Assembly: GCA_900545915.1 (NCBI GenBank)
Contig: URAV01000001.1
Coordinates: forward strand, 124,001-188,000
Reading direction: 5' to 3'
Origin: an uncultured Porphyromonadaceae bacterium
GTDB taxonomy: Bacteria > Bacteroidota > Bacteroidia > Bacteroidales > Coprobacteraceae
Length of the DNA stretch: 64,000 nt
The notes under the pieces are model-generated. The model ran no database searches. It had not been told where the DNA came from and saw only the letters and a program-made list of their open reading frames with translations. The translations under genes were made by a program, and so were the position numbers. Shown in pieces: positions 44,820 through 53,193 of the stretch (position 1 is the first letter of the stretch; each line of letters starts with the position of its first letter).

Positions 44820-45635
44820 TTATTCCCTCATGTAAATTCCAGAAACAAACCTGCCCGATTTTAAACCCGAAGCTCTTGCCGAAAAAAACAAGTCATTATG
44901 AATTTTGGTACATAAACCGGCAATTTCAATATGTTTTTTCACTACACCGACACTACACAAGTCGGTATGGTTAGCTTTCCATAAATCGATATGATACTTC
45001 CCTGTAACAGGATGCCGAGCACTTAATTCATCTATATTAGAATATGAGTTTTTAAACGCTTCATATACTTCATCTCCGACCTCGAACTGTTCATATCCTA
45101 TCGACGGACCTATTGCTGCATAAATATCGGCAGACAAAGAACCGAAATGAATAGACATACTCCGGACTGCTACAGATACAATATGCTGCACAGTTCCTCT
45201 CCATCCGGCATGAATTGCCGCAATACACTTTTTAACGGGATCATATAACAATACCGGGACACAATCGGCAGTAGTCACACCGATACAGACTTCAGGCATA
45301 TTCGTAATTAAAGCATCCGTTTGAGAAACGGCTTCTTTTTGCTCATCAGAAGACATCTTCAAAAAATGTTCATCGACAATTGCAATTCCGCTGCCATGCA
45401 CCTGGCGAGGAAGAATAAAATGTCCCGGAGCAATACCGAGCGTCTCTCTAAGAATATTTCTGCGTTCCAATACACGGGACACAGCTTCTCCGGAGTGTAC
45501 TCCTAAATTAAAAGATGAGTAAGGATTCCCTTCAATAACACCATTACGAGTCGTAACAAAATTGAAAATGCCGTCAAACGAATTTAACGATTCGAAAGAC
45601 AACATTTCTATATCTCCTACTTTTATCGGTTTCAT
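44820..45635 (-). CDS. pgeF: Multicopper-oxidase-type/peptidoglycan-editing protein PgeF (YfiH/LACC1 family)
   Basis: This 271-residue cytosolic protein belongs to the YfiH/DUF152 family, whose members act in purine nucleoside breakdown and peptidoglycan editing. Family motifs are FNLGVHSGE (about 45-55), PRQVHGSGI with a metal-ligand His, VTTADCVPVLL (Cys) and AIHAGWRGT (His). The ATG at 45635 overlaps the obgE stop by four bases (ATGA), a typical coupled start; the open frame runs three codons further to a TTG at 45644. It is translated with obgE in one transcript. The zinc-site residues look complete, so it should be active. Confidence 0.92.
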   Translation of the reverse strand: MKPIKVGDIEMLSFESLNSFDGIFNFVTTRNGVIEGNPYSSFNLGVHSGEAVSRVLERRNILRETLGIAPGHFILPRQVHGSGIAIVDEHFLKMSSDEQKEAVSQTDALITNMPEVCIGVTTADCVPVLLYDPVKKCIAAIHAGWRGTVQHIVSVAVRSMSIHFGSLSADIYAAIGPSIGYEQFEVGDEVYEAFKNSYSNIDELSARHPVTGKYHIDLWKANHTDLCSVGVVKKHIEIAGLCTKIHNDLFFSARASGLKSGRFVSGIYMRE

Positions 45636-46759
45636 TCGTCCCAATCATATTCCTCATAAGCCTCCTCTTCCTCATCGTCATCATCACCGGCAAGCAACAA
45701 CTCATCCTCCTCTTTTACCCGATGACTGATATCCAAATTACGATGGGTCAATGGAGCAGCCTTATTATCCTCCTTATTTAATTCTTCCCACAAAATATCC
45801 TTTAATTCGGTAATTCCCTGTCCCGTAACAGAAGATATAAACACATACGGAATACCCGGAAGATCAGCTTTTAATGCCTCCGTAAGTTCTTCATCCAGCA
45901 TATCCGATTTAGTAATAGCTAACACCCGATGCTTATCTAATAGTTCAGGATTGAAATTTGCTATTTCATTCAACAATATTTCATATTCTTCCCGAATATC
46001 TTTCGAGTCTGCCGGAACCATAAACAATAATAAAGCGTTTCGCTCTATATGTCGGAGAAAACGTAAACCTAAGCCTTTCCCTTCACTTGCGCCTTCTATA
46101 ATACCCGGTATATCAGCCATTACAAAAGAACGATTATCTCTATACGAAACGATTCCCAAATTAGGTTCTAATGTAGTAAAAGGATAATCTGCAATTTTAG
46201 GTTTCGCCGCAGAGACTACCGATAAGAGTGTAGATTTTCCTGCATTGGGAAAACCGACCAACCCGACATCTGCCAACAATTTCAATTCCATTATGACAGA
46301 CTTTTCTATTGCCGGCTCTCCGGGCTGCGCATAACGGGGTGTTTGATTTGTTGCCGAACGGAAATGCCAATTACCCAATCCTCCCCGACCGCCTTTTAAC
46401 AAAATAACCTCTTCTCCGTGTTCCGTCACTTCACAAAGGAATTCTCCGGTTTCAGCATCGAACACAACCGTACCGCACGGAACTTCTATGATCTGATCTT
46501 CTCCATCCTTTCCGAAACTGCGGCTTGCTCCACCCGAACCGCCGTGACCGGCATACACATGACGTGAATATTTAAGGTGTAAAAGAGTCCAATAGTTCCT
46601 GTTAGCTATTAATATTACATGACCGCCCCTACCTCCGTCACCCCCGTCAGGACCGCCTTTGGTAATAAACTTCTCACGGTGCAAGTGTGCAGATCCTGCC
46701 CCACCCTTACCGGAGCGACAATATATCTTGACATAATCAACAAAATTAGATTCGGCCAT
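45632..46759 (-). CDS. obgE: Obg-family GTPase (ObgE/CgtA)
   Basis: This 375-residue ribosome-associated GTPase has a glycine-rich Obg domain (about 1-158, GGPDGGDGGRGGHV), a G domain with P-loop GFPNAGKST (about 165-173), DIPGI (G3) and TKSD (G4), and a C-terminal very acidic tail (DDDDEEEEAYEEYDWDE). It assists late 50S ribosomal assembly and the stringent response. It overlaps pgeF by four bases and has its own promoter at 46808-46840. Confidence 0.97.
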   Translation of the reverse strand: MAESNFVDYVKIYCRSGKGGAGSAHLHREKFITKGGPDGGDGGRGGHVILIANRNYWTLLHLKYSRHVYAGHGGSGGASRSFGKDGEDQIIEVPCGTVVFDAETGEFLCEVTEHGEEVILLKGGRGGLGNWHFRSATNQTPRYAQPGEPAIEKSVIMELKLLADVGLVGFPNAGKSTLLSVVSAAKPKIADYPFTTLEPNLGIVSYRDNRSFVMADIPGIIEGASEGKGLGLRFLRHIERNALLLFMVPADSKDIREEYEILLNEIANFNPELLDKHRVLAITKSDMLDEELTEALKADLPGIPYVFISSVTGQGITELKDILWEELNKEDNKAAPLTHRNLDISHRVKEEDELLLAGDDDDEEEEAYEEYDWDE

Positions 46760-46807
46760 AAATTCTCTATTTTACGATTTTTATTTATAAATCAATCTCT
46801 TAAATTG

Positions 46808-46840
46808 CAAAGATAATGCTTTTTCGCCCGCTTATCCAAA
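46808..46840 (-). promoter_or_regulatory. obgE promoter (Bacteroidetes type)
   Basis: On the minus strand, TTTG (46840-46837) and TATCTTTG (46815-46808) are separated by 21 bp. This matches the Bacteroidetes -33/-7 consensus TTTG and TAnnTTTG. The -7 box lies about 48 bp before the obgE ATG and directly after the adk terminator. Confidence 0.7.
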
Positions 46841-46845
46841 ACAGA

Positions 46846-46893
46846 CAAAAAAGAGGCTGCAACTCATCGCGATACGCTCTGAATACAGCCTCT
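46846..46893 (-). terminator. adk terminator
   Basis: The stem AGAGGCTG (46852-46859) with CAGCCTCT (46886-46893) is followed on the minus strand by a T-run (TTTTTTG). It lies about 17 bp after the adk stop and separates adk from the obgE promoter. Confidence 0.8.
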
Positions 46894-46910
46894 CTAAAAT
46901 TCTCGTTTAT

Positions 46911-47483
46911 TTAGAGGTTATCTATCTCTTTTTCAATAGCTGCAAAGATAGATTCGATAGTTCCCATTCCGTGAATAGCTTTATATTTCTTTTCATTAAT
47001 ATAATAATCTTTCAACGGTGTAGTTTGATTGTGATATACATCTAAACGGCTCTTTATCGTTTCGAGGTTATCATCCGAACGACCAGATACTTGACCGCGT
47101 TTAATCAAACGATCGATCAACTCCTCTTCTTCGACTTCAAGACCTACGACAGCAGAAACCTCTGCTCCCCGTTCTTTCAACATCGCTTTCAGGGCTTCGG
47201 CTTGAGGAATCGTACGAGGGAATCCGTCAAAAATAACACCGTTTTTCGTTTCTTCATTCGAATCCAGCACTTTAGCTAACATATCGATAATGAGTTCATC
47301 CGGAACTAATTGTCCTTTGGAAATATAACCTTCAGCTATTTTCCCCAATTCCGTACCATTTTTCATTTCAGCTCTCAAAACATCTCCCGTAGAAATGTGA
47401 AACAAGCCGTACTTTTTAATAATCATATCGCTCTGAGTACCTTTTCCCGATCCCGGAGCTCCAAAAATTACAATATTCAACAT
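46911..47483 (-). CDS. adk: Adenylate kinase
   Basis: This 190-residue cytosolic enzyme converts ATP and AMP to two ADP. The P-loop is GAPGSGKGTQ (about 7-16). HISTGDVLRAEM, FDGFPRTIPQAEAL (AMP-binding arm), DRLIKRG and SGRSDD are family motifs. It is the short type without a zinc-finger LID. It lies between hpt and obgE, an order seen in many Bacteroidales, and ends at a terminator. Confidence 0.98.
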   Translation of the reverse strand: MLNIVIFGAPGSGKGTQSDMIIKKYGLFHISTGDVLRAEMKNGTELGKIAEGYISKGQLVPDELIIDMLAKVLDSNEETKNGVIFDGFPRTIPQAEALKAMLKERGAEVSAVVGLEVEEEELIDRLIKRGQVSGRSDDNLETIKSRLDVYHNQTTPLKDYYINEKKYKAIHGMGTIESIFAAIEKEIDNL

Positions 47484-47554
47484 ACTTATATCGGTTTATT
47501 TGTGCACTTTATTGCCACCTTTTCACCGTATTAAAATTTTAAGGTCAAAGATTA

Positions 47555-48091
47555 TTAATCCGCAATCACATAAATATCTTTCAAATTACGACCCTGTTCG
47601 TCATAATCCAACCCATAACCCACAATAAAATCATTAGGAATCTCAAGCGCTGCATAATCAACATGTACATCGCATTTCAGTGCTTTCGGTTTAAAAAGCA
47701 AAGTCGCGATTTTCACCTGCTTCGGTTCTCTTTCTTTCAACTGATTAATAATCCGTTGCATCGTAAAACCCGTATCGACAATATCCTCAACGACTATTAC
47801 CGTACGGTCTTTGATATCCTCATCCAATCCATGAATAATCTTTACGACACCTGTCGATTGCGTACCGGAATAAGATTTCATGCGCATAAATGTGATTTCG
47901 CTTTCGATCGTTATTTCTCGTAAAAGATCTGCAGCAAAGACAAATGCTCCGTTCAAAACACAGATAAACAGAGGATTTTCCCCAGCTAATTCGTTATTGA
48001 TACGAGCAGCGATATTTTCTATAGCAGCTTTAATTTCCTCTCGCCGGATATATGGCCTGAATGTTTTGTCTTTAATCTGAATAGTGTCCAT
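47555..48091 (-). CDS. hpt: Hypoxanthine phosphoribosyltransferase
   Basis: This 178-residue purine-salvage enzyme turns hypoxanthine (or guanine) and PRPP into the nucleotide. The PRPP motif VIVVEDIVDTGFT and the flexible loop region MKSYSGTQSTG are clear. The open frame extends 31 codons upstream to 48184, but those codons overlap the promoter and lack family similarity, so ATG at 48091 (MDTIQIKDK) is chosen. It is transcribed from its own promoter at 48125-48154. Confidence 0.95.
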   Translation of the reverse strand: MDTIQIKDKTFRPYIRREEIKAAIENIAARINNELAGENPLFICVLNGAFVFAADLLREITIESEITFMRMKSYSGTQSTGVVKIIHGLDEDIKDRTVIVVEDIVDTGFTMQRIINQLKEREPKQVKIATLLFKPKALKCDVHVDYAALEIPNDFIVGYGLDYDEQGRNLKDIYVIAD

Positions 48092-48124
48092 CGGATCTTG
48101 GATATGTAATGAATTTATAGTCGG

Positions 48125-48154
48125 CAAAGGTATAACAAATATGCCTATTGCAAA
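48125..48154 (-). promoter_or_regulatory. hpt promoter (Bacteroidetes type)
   Basis: On the minus strand, TTTG (48154-48151) and TACCTTTG (48132-48125) are separated by 18 bp, close to the TTTG / TAnnTTTG consensus. The -7 box lies 33 bp before the chosen ATG. It lies inside the extended reading frame, which supports the shorter hpt start. Confidence 0.65.
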
Positions 48155-48197
48155 AAATAAGCGACTATTTTTCTCTTCGGACAAACGTATTTTTAGG

Positions 48198-49520
48198 CTA
48201 TTTCACTCCGTGCATTTTCCCGGTAAGCCACCTGCTAACCGCCAATAAGAATAATCCGAGTAAAATAGAAGTAACTGCAATAACGGCGAAAATACTCATC
48301 GCTCCCAACGATACGAAAAATGAAGCGATAAAACCAGCTGTTATATTCGCAAAGAAACTACTCAGCATCCAAACTCCCATCATCAGAGAAGCCAGCCTGA
48401 CAGGGGATAATTTCGATACCATAGAAAGACCTATCGGGGACAGACAAAGCTCGCCCATCGTATGCATCAGATAAGTACCCAAAAGCCATAATAAATTAGC
48501 TTTTACAAGAAGTGAAGCATCATCTCCACCTCGTTGCCACACAGCCCCAAGCATCAAAACAAACCCTAATCCCAGTAAAATCATACCCATAGCCATTTTC
48601 ACCGGTATCGAAGGATTCTTTCCCTTTTTAGAGAGAAATCCCCAAAACATAGAAAATAAAGGAGCTAACAGAATAATGAAAACAGGATTTACCGACTGAA
48701 ACCATTCTGTCGGAATAACAAACCCTAAAACATTCCGATCAATGTATTTGTCAGTATAAAGGGTGAGAGAACTACCCGCTTGCTCAAATCCTGCCCAAAA
48801 GAAAATACAAAAAGCTACAAGAATAAAAATAACCATCGTCCTGTCTTTTTCCTCTTTGGTTAACGGTTCTTTTTCCACATTCCCATCTTCATCCTTTTTT
48901 AACGCCGGTTCTTTACAAAGATCACCGAGTAAACGGTTCGACAAGAAATTATAGCATATCTGTCCCAACATCATCCCGAGTCCGGCGGCAACAAATCCCC
49001 AACGATACCCGTAAGTAATAGCCAAATATCCTGTAATCAAAGGTGCTATAAGTGCCCCTACATTAACGCCCATATAAAAAATCGTATAGGCAGAGTCTTT
49101 TCTCGGATCATCAGGTTTATACAAGTCTCCGACGATAACCGCAATATTCGGCTTAAAAAAGCCGTTTCCTATAATCAATAAAAACAACCCCAACGATAAG
49201 AATACAGGATCGGCCTTTGCGGCCAAACAGAATTGCCCGATCATCATCGTAATACCTCCGATCGTTATCGATTTCCGTTGCCCTAAATAATTATCGGCAA
49301 GCCAGCCTCCTATCAACGGAGTGAAATAAACAAACCCTGTAAAAAAGCCATAAATAAGACTCGCTTGCCTGGCATCGAATCCTAAGCCTCCTTCCATTGC
49401 CGTCTTAGTCAAATACAAAATAAGCATAGCTCTCATGCCATAATAACTAAAACGCTCCCACATCTCCGTAAAGAACAAAAGGTACAGACCTTTTGGATGT
49501 CTCATTATACTCGTACTCAT
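48198..49520 (-). CDS. POT/PTR-family proton-dependent peptide transporter
   Basis: This 440-residue inner-membrane transporter of the POT (PTR2) family has about 12 membrane helices. The first motif is FFTEMWERFSYYGMRAML (ExxERFxYYG), followed by GGWLADNYLGQRKSITIGG and the FYMGVNVGALIAP block. It imports di- and tripeptides with protons. It is somewhat shorter than many family members (about 480-500), mainly in the central cytosolic loop, which is rich in Lys and Glu. It pairs functionally with the cytosolic dipeptidase PepD. It is divergent from nnr. Confidence 0.93.
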   Translation of the reverse strand: MSTSIMRHPKGLYLLFFTEMWERFSYYGMRAMLILYLTKTAMEGGLGFDARQASLIYGFFTGFVYFTPLIGGWLADNYLGQRKSITIGGITMMIGQFCLAAKADPVFLSLGLFLLIIGNGFFKPNIAVIVGDLYKPDDPRKDSAYTIFYMGVNVGALIAPLITGYLAITYGYRWGFVAAGLGMMLGQICYNFLSNRLLGDLCKEPALKKDEDGNVEKEPLTKEEKDRTMVIFILVAFCIFFWAGFEQAGSSLTLYTDKYIDRNVLGFVIPTEWFQSVNPVFIILLAPLFSMFWGFLSKKGKNPSIPVKMAMGMILLGLGFVLMLGAVWQRGGDDASLLVKANLLWLLGTYLMHTMGELCLSPIGLSMVSKLSPVRLASLMMGVWMLSSFFANITAGFIASFFVSLGAMSIFAVIAVTSILLGLFLLAVSRWLTGKMHGVK

Positions 49521-49640
49521 AAAAAATAGCTATCTTTGTTGATATTTGAGCGGCGAAATTAGACAAAAGTTCTATATTTATCCAATTTTAAACGATTTAT
49601 TTTGTAATTATCTTTTTTACATTGCAAAATTCAATATAAA

Positions 49641-51221
49641 ATGAAAATATTCTTTACAAACGAAACAAAGAAACTCGATCGGTTTACTATTGAAAACGAA
49701 CCGATCAAGTCTATTGATTTAATGGAACGGGCTGCTTCATCAGTCACATTCGAAATCATATCCAGATGGAAACGCAACACTCCGGTTGTCGTCTTTGCAG
49801 GACCTGGAAATAACGGAGGTGACGCCCTCGCTGTCTCCCGAATGTTGATAGAAGAAGGCTACACCCTCAGCATATACCTGTTTAACCCGCTTCAAAAACT
49901 GTCTCAAGACTGCCTTAAGAACAGAGACCGTCTACAAGCAATAGAAGGAATAAAATTCTCAAAATCGGTAAAACAATCCGATTCGATAAACACATTCCCT
50001 CACAGCGGCTCACACTTCACGGAGATTATAAACGAATTTATCCCTCCGACACTGACTAAAGGAACACTTGTTATAGACGGATTATTCGGATCTGGATTGA
50101 GCAAACCTCTTTCCGGAGGATTCGGGTCTGTGGTACAATATATCAATTCTTCTGATGCAACTGTCGTGTCTATTGACCTGCCATCAGGACTTTTCGGGGA
50201 AAACAACATAGAAAATATTCCCCGAAATATTATTCAGGCCGATCTCACGATCACATTTCAATATCCCAAATTAGCATTCATGTTTGCCGAAAACGAACAA
50301 TTCACCGGAGAATGGAAAATTGTCGATATCGGCATTCATCCTGATGTTATCGAACAGACAGAAACCAAATACTACTATATCGAACCGGATGAAGCTGCTC
50401 GTATGGTAATGAAACGAAGTCGCTTCGTAAGCAAACATAATGTAGGACATGCCCTATTAATTGCCGGGAGCAAAGGAATGATGGGAGCGGCAATACTGGC
50501 AGCACAAGCTACACTACACACAGGAGCAGGGCTGGTATCGGTTCTGTCGGCTGCATGCGGAGAAAGAATTCTTCAAACAGCTGTACCGGAAGCGTTATTT
50601 ATTGCCGATAAACAAGATTCTCATATTTCCGATATAGTTTTAAATAGATCTTATTCCGCAATTGCCGTCGGTCCGGGTTTAGGTCGCCACGAAGAAACCG
50701 CCCGGGCGTTTTACAAATTGCTCGGACAAATAAAACGCCCGATAGTATTGGATGCTGATGCACTGAATTTGTTGGCGGGACATACAGAATTGATCGAAAA
50801 TCTTCCGAAAAATTCTATCCTGACCCCTCATCATCTGGAGTTCGACCGATTATTCGGGAAAAACGACACCTCTTATGAGCGGCTGAACAAAGCAAGGGAA
50901 ATAGCAACTCGCTATCATATAATCATTGTCTTAAAAGGGGCTAATACCGCTATCGTCACACCGAAAGGCGATGTGCTCTTCAACAGTTCGGGAAATGCAG
51001 GAATGGCTACTGCCGGGAGCGGAGATACTCTGACCGGAATGATCACAGGATTGTTGGCTCAAGGTTACCACCCGATACCGGCTGCAATCTTAGGCGTTTT
51101 TCTTCACGGAACAGCAGGAGACTTGGCAGCAGAGAAAGATTCTCAGGAATACATAACTGCAGGAGACATTATTTCCCAAATAGGACAAGCATATAAAAAA
51201 CTGCATAATTACAGAGTTTAA
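49641..51221 (+). CDS. nnr: Bifunctional NAD(P)H-hydrate epimerase / ADP-dependent dehydratase
   Basis: This 526-residue cytosolic enzyme repairs hydrated NAD(P)H. The N-terminal epimerase (YjeF_N, about 1-220) shows VVVFAGPGNNGGDALAVSRML and DGLFGSGLSKPL. The C-terminal dehydratase (YjeF_C, about 240-520) shows HNVGHALLIAGSKGMMGA, LDADALNLL, TPHHLEFDRL and NAGMATAGSGDTLTG (catalytic Asp). The two domains are fused as in E. coli. The start at 49641 (MKIFFTNETKK) fits the family. Confidence 0.96.
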   Translation: MKIFFTNETKKLDRFTIENEPIKSIDLMERAASSVTFEIISRWKRNTPVVVFAGPGNNGGDALAVSRMLIEEGYTLSIYLFNPLQKLSQDCLKNRDRLQAIEGIKFSKSVKQSDSINTFPHSGSHFTEIINEFIPPTLTKGTLVIDGLFGSGLSKPLSGGFGSVVQYINSSDATVVSIDLPSGLFGENNIENIPRNIIQADLTITFQYPKLAFMFAENEQFTGEWKIVDIGIHPDVIEQTETKYYYIEPDEAARMVMKRSRFVSKHNVGHALLIAGSKGMMGAAILAAQATLHTGAGLVSVLSAACGERILQTAVPEALFIADKQDSHISDIVLNRSYSAIAVGPGLGRHEETARAFYKLLGQIKRPIVLDADALNLLAGHTELIENLPKNSILTPHHLEFDRLFGKNDTSYERLNKAREIATRYHIIIVLKGANTAIVTPKGDVLFNSSGNAGMATAGSGDTLTGMITGLLAQGYHPIPAAILGVFLHGTAGDLAAEKDSQEYITAGDIISQIGQAYKKLHNYRV

Positions 51222-51256
51222 TCTGATATTCAGTATTTTCATTCACAAATTAATTT

Positions 51257-51264
51257 TATATTTG
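51257..51264 (+). promoter_or_regulatory. Candidate -7 box for the DUF4831 gene
   Basis: TATATTTG fits TAnnTTTG and lies 45 bp before the ATG at 51310, with a T-rich TATTTTC about 18-21 bp upstream as a weak -33 site. It suggests that the DUF4831 and nitroreductase-like genes form a unit separate from nnr. Confidence 0.45.
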
Positions 51265-51309
51265 CATGTGGGTAAAATTCGTATATTATGAATAAAAAAA
51301 CCGACTAAT

Positions 51310-52389
51310 ATGAAAAAAGGAATCATATCTCTCTGCCTGCTCTGCACTATAAGTGCCTTTGCACAGGAAACAACAAAACTGACAGCTGGAAAGCACAATG
51401 AATACGGGCTGATTTACTCTTTACCAAAGACCGTTTTCGATATAGAAGTCATAGCTACCCAAACAATCGTAAAAGCCGGTCCGTATTATAAATATGCAGA
51501 AAAATATCTGGGTGTACCGGTCAATATTACTGAGGACAAATCTTCATGGAAATTAGATAAAGCAACGATCAGCAGTTATGGAGTAGCGGATAAGGATCAA
51601 CAATACTTAGTTCAATTTAAATCAGGAAGTGCTCCCTATATGTTTTTAAATAAAGACGGTTTATTACTATCGGTAAATACCGATCCTTTGCCGAGCAATG
51701 AAATATCAGACAGTCAAGGAAAAAAGAAAACGGCATCTCCATTAGAGAATAATGGATATGCTTCTGTTCTTACCGAAGAAATGCTTATTTCAGGTTCTAC
51801 AGCCAAAATGGCGGAAGTAGCAGCCAAACAGATTTACCGGATACGTGAAAGCCGGATGGATCTTTCAACAGGAGACTCCGACCAAAAACCGGCAGACGGA
51901 GAAGCGTTAAAACTTATGTTGCAACAATTAGACGAGCAAGAAAGAAACCTCACAGCTTTGTTTATGGGAACAACTCAAACACAAACCGTTGTAAAACATT
52001 TCACATGGATTCCCCAAGGAGAGACTGCCAATGAAGTAGTTTTCCGCATTTCAGATATATCGGGAATAGTGGGAAAAACCGATCTTAGCGGAGACCCTAT
52101 TTACATAAATTTAAAAATTACCGAAAAAGGGGAACTCCCGGTAGACGCAAAAGGGAAAGTCAAAGAAATGCCGAAAGGGGCTTTAGCTTATAATATTCCC
52201 GGAAAGGCCAAAGCTTCTTTAACGTATAACGGAAAAAATATTTTCTCCGGAGAATTTCAAGTTGCCCAATTCGGTGTCGTTTTCGGATTAGCACCTAACA
52301 TGTTCGATAATAAAAAAGCTCCGGCCCATGTAACTTTTTATCCTGAAACCGGAGCAATCCGCGAAATAGGACAAACCAGCGATAAATAA
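51310..52389 (+). CDS. DUF4831 family secreted protein
   Basis: This 359-residue protein has a signal peptide ending ISAFAQ. The sequence KHNEYGLIYSLPKTVFDIEV and GPYYKYAEKYLGV match the DUF4831 family, which is widespread in Bacteroidetes and of unknown function. A region of helices (about 165-225; EMLISGSTAKMAEVAAKQIYRIRESRMDL) precedes a C-terminal beta-rich half. No enzyme motif is visible. It is 15 bp upstream of the nitroreductase-like lipoprotein and probably co-transcribed. Confidence 0.85.
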   Translation: MKKGIISLCLLCTISAFAQETTKLTAGKHNEYGLIYSLPKTVFDIEVIATQTIVKAGPYYKYAEKYLGVPVNITEDKSSWKLDKATISSYGVADKDQQYLVQFKSGSAPYMFLNKDGLLLSVNTDPLPSNEISDSQGKKKTASPLENNGYASVLTEEMLISGSTAKMAEVAAKQIYRIRESRMDLSTGDSDQKPADGEALKLMLQQLDEQERNLTALFMGTTQTQTVVKHFTWIPQGETANEVVFRISDISGIVGKTDLSGDPIYINLKITEKGELPVDAKGKVKEMPKGALAYNIPGKAKASLTYNGKNIFSGEFQVAQFGVVFGLAPNMFDNKKAPAHVTFYPETGAIREIGQTSDK

Positions 52390-52404
52390 TCAAATTCAGA
52401 ACGC

Positions 52405-52995
52405 ATGAAAAATTTATTAATCGTATTATGTATTCTATCTGTTATTTTCGGAAATAGTTGTTCCGGAATATCACAACAAACAGAAAAGACCGAAAATCCA
52501 GTCATAGAAAATATATTATCTCGAAAAAGTGTCCGGGATTTTATCGGCAAAAAGGTCGAAAATGAAAAAATAGCGATATTATTAAAAGCCGGCATGGCCG
52601 CTCCCTCAGGGAGAGATCTTCGGCCTTGGGAACTGATCGTAATACAAAACCGTTCTACTCTCGATTCAATGGCTGCGGAGTTACCTTATGCAAAAATGCT
52701 GAATAAAGCACCAATGGCTATCATCGTATGCGGAGACTCCATTCGCTCATCTTATTGGTATCTCGATTGTTCTGCAGTTTCAGAAAACATTTTATTAGCA
52801 GCCGAATCGCTCGAACTGGGTGCGGTCTGGACTGCAGCCTACCCGTACGAGGATCGTATAAATACAGTACGGAAATATACAAATATTCCTGAAAATATTA
52901 TTCCGCTCTGCGTTATACCTATCGGTTATCCGAATGGCTCACAATCGCCTAAAAATAAGTTCGACGAAAAGAAAATCCATTACGAAAAATTCTGA
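52405..52995 (+). CDS. Nitroreductase-family lipoprotein
   Basis: This 196-residue protein has a lipobox Cys at residue 19 (FGNSCSG) followed by a nitroreductase fold: IENILSRKSVRDF, AGMAAPSGRDLRPWELIVI, and LDCSAVSENILLAAESLELGAVWTAAYP. These bind FMN and reduce nitro compounds or quinones. A lipid anchor on this fold is unusual because FMN enzymes normally act in the cytosol, although exported nitroreductase-like proteins do occur in Bacteroidetes. The start codon and lipobox are clear. Confidence 0.88.
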   Translation: MKNLLIVLCILSVIFGNSCSGISQQTEKTENPVIENILSRKSVRDFIGKKVENEKIAILLKAGMAAPSGRDLRPWELIVIQNRSTLDSMAAELPYAKMLNKAPMAIIVCGDSIRSSYWYLDCSAVSENILLAAESLELGAVWTAAYPYEDRINTVRKYTNIPENIIPLCVIPIGYPNGSQSPKNKFDEKKIHYEKF

Positions 52996-53041
52996 CAGAT
53001 TTTCAAATCAGTAAACAAAGTTATTAGAATAGAGTCCATTT

Positions 53042-53103
53042 ACATTTACACTCTCTAAATATATACCGATATTCTTATCGTGATATTTAGAGAGTGTAAA
53101 TGT
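53042..53103. terminator. Large bidirectional hairpin between nitroreductase-like and GH3 genes
   Basis: A 21-bp perfect inverted repeat (53042-53062 and 53083-53103; arm core TTTACACTCTCTAAATAT) has a 20-nt loop that itself contains CGAT...ATCG. It lies between two convergent genes and is followed on the plus strand by AT-rich DNA. It is longer than a normal terminator stem. Confidence 0.7.
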
Positions 53104-53120
53104 TAAATATCCCGAACCTG

Positions 53121-53139
53121 AGAGCCTGTCTAAATTTTA
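53121..53139. repeat. Short dispersed repeat, copy near GH3
   Basis: AGAGCCTGTCTAAATTTTA lies within a weak CCCGA...TCGGG inverted pair (53111-53145), about 55 bp from the GH3 stop. It matches the sequences at 11869, 42193 and 60925. Confidence 0.5.
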
Positions 53140-53193
53140 CTCGGGTCAGTTTTGAGAGTTTCTTACGAGGATATTTTTCTGATTTTACGAGTA

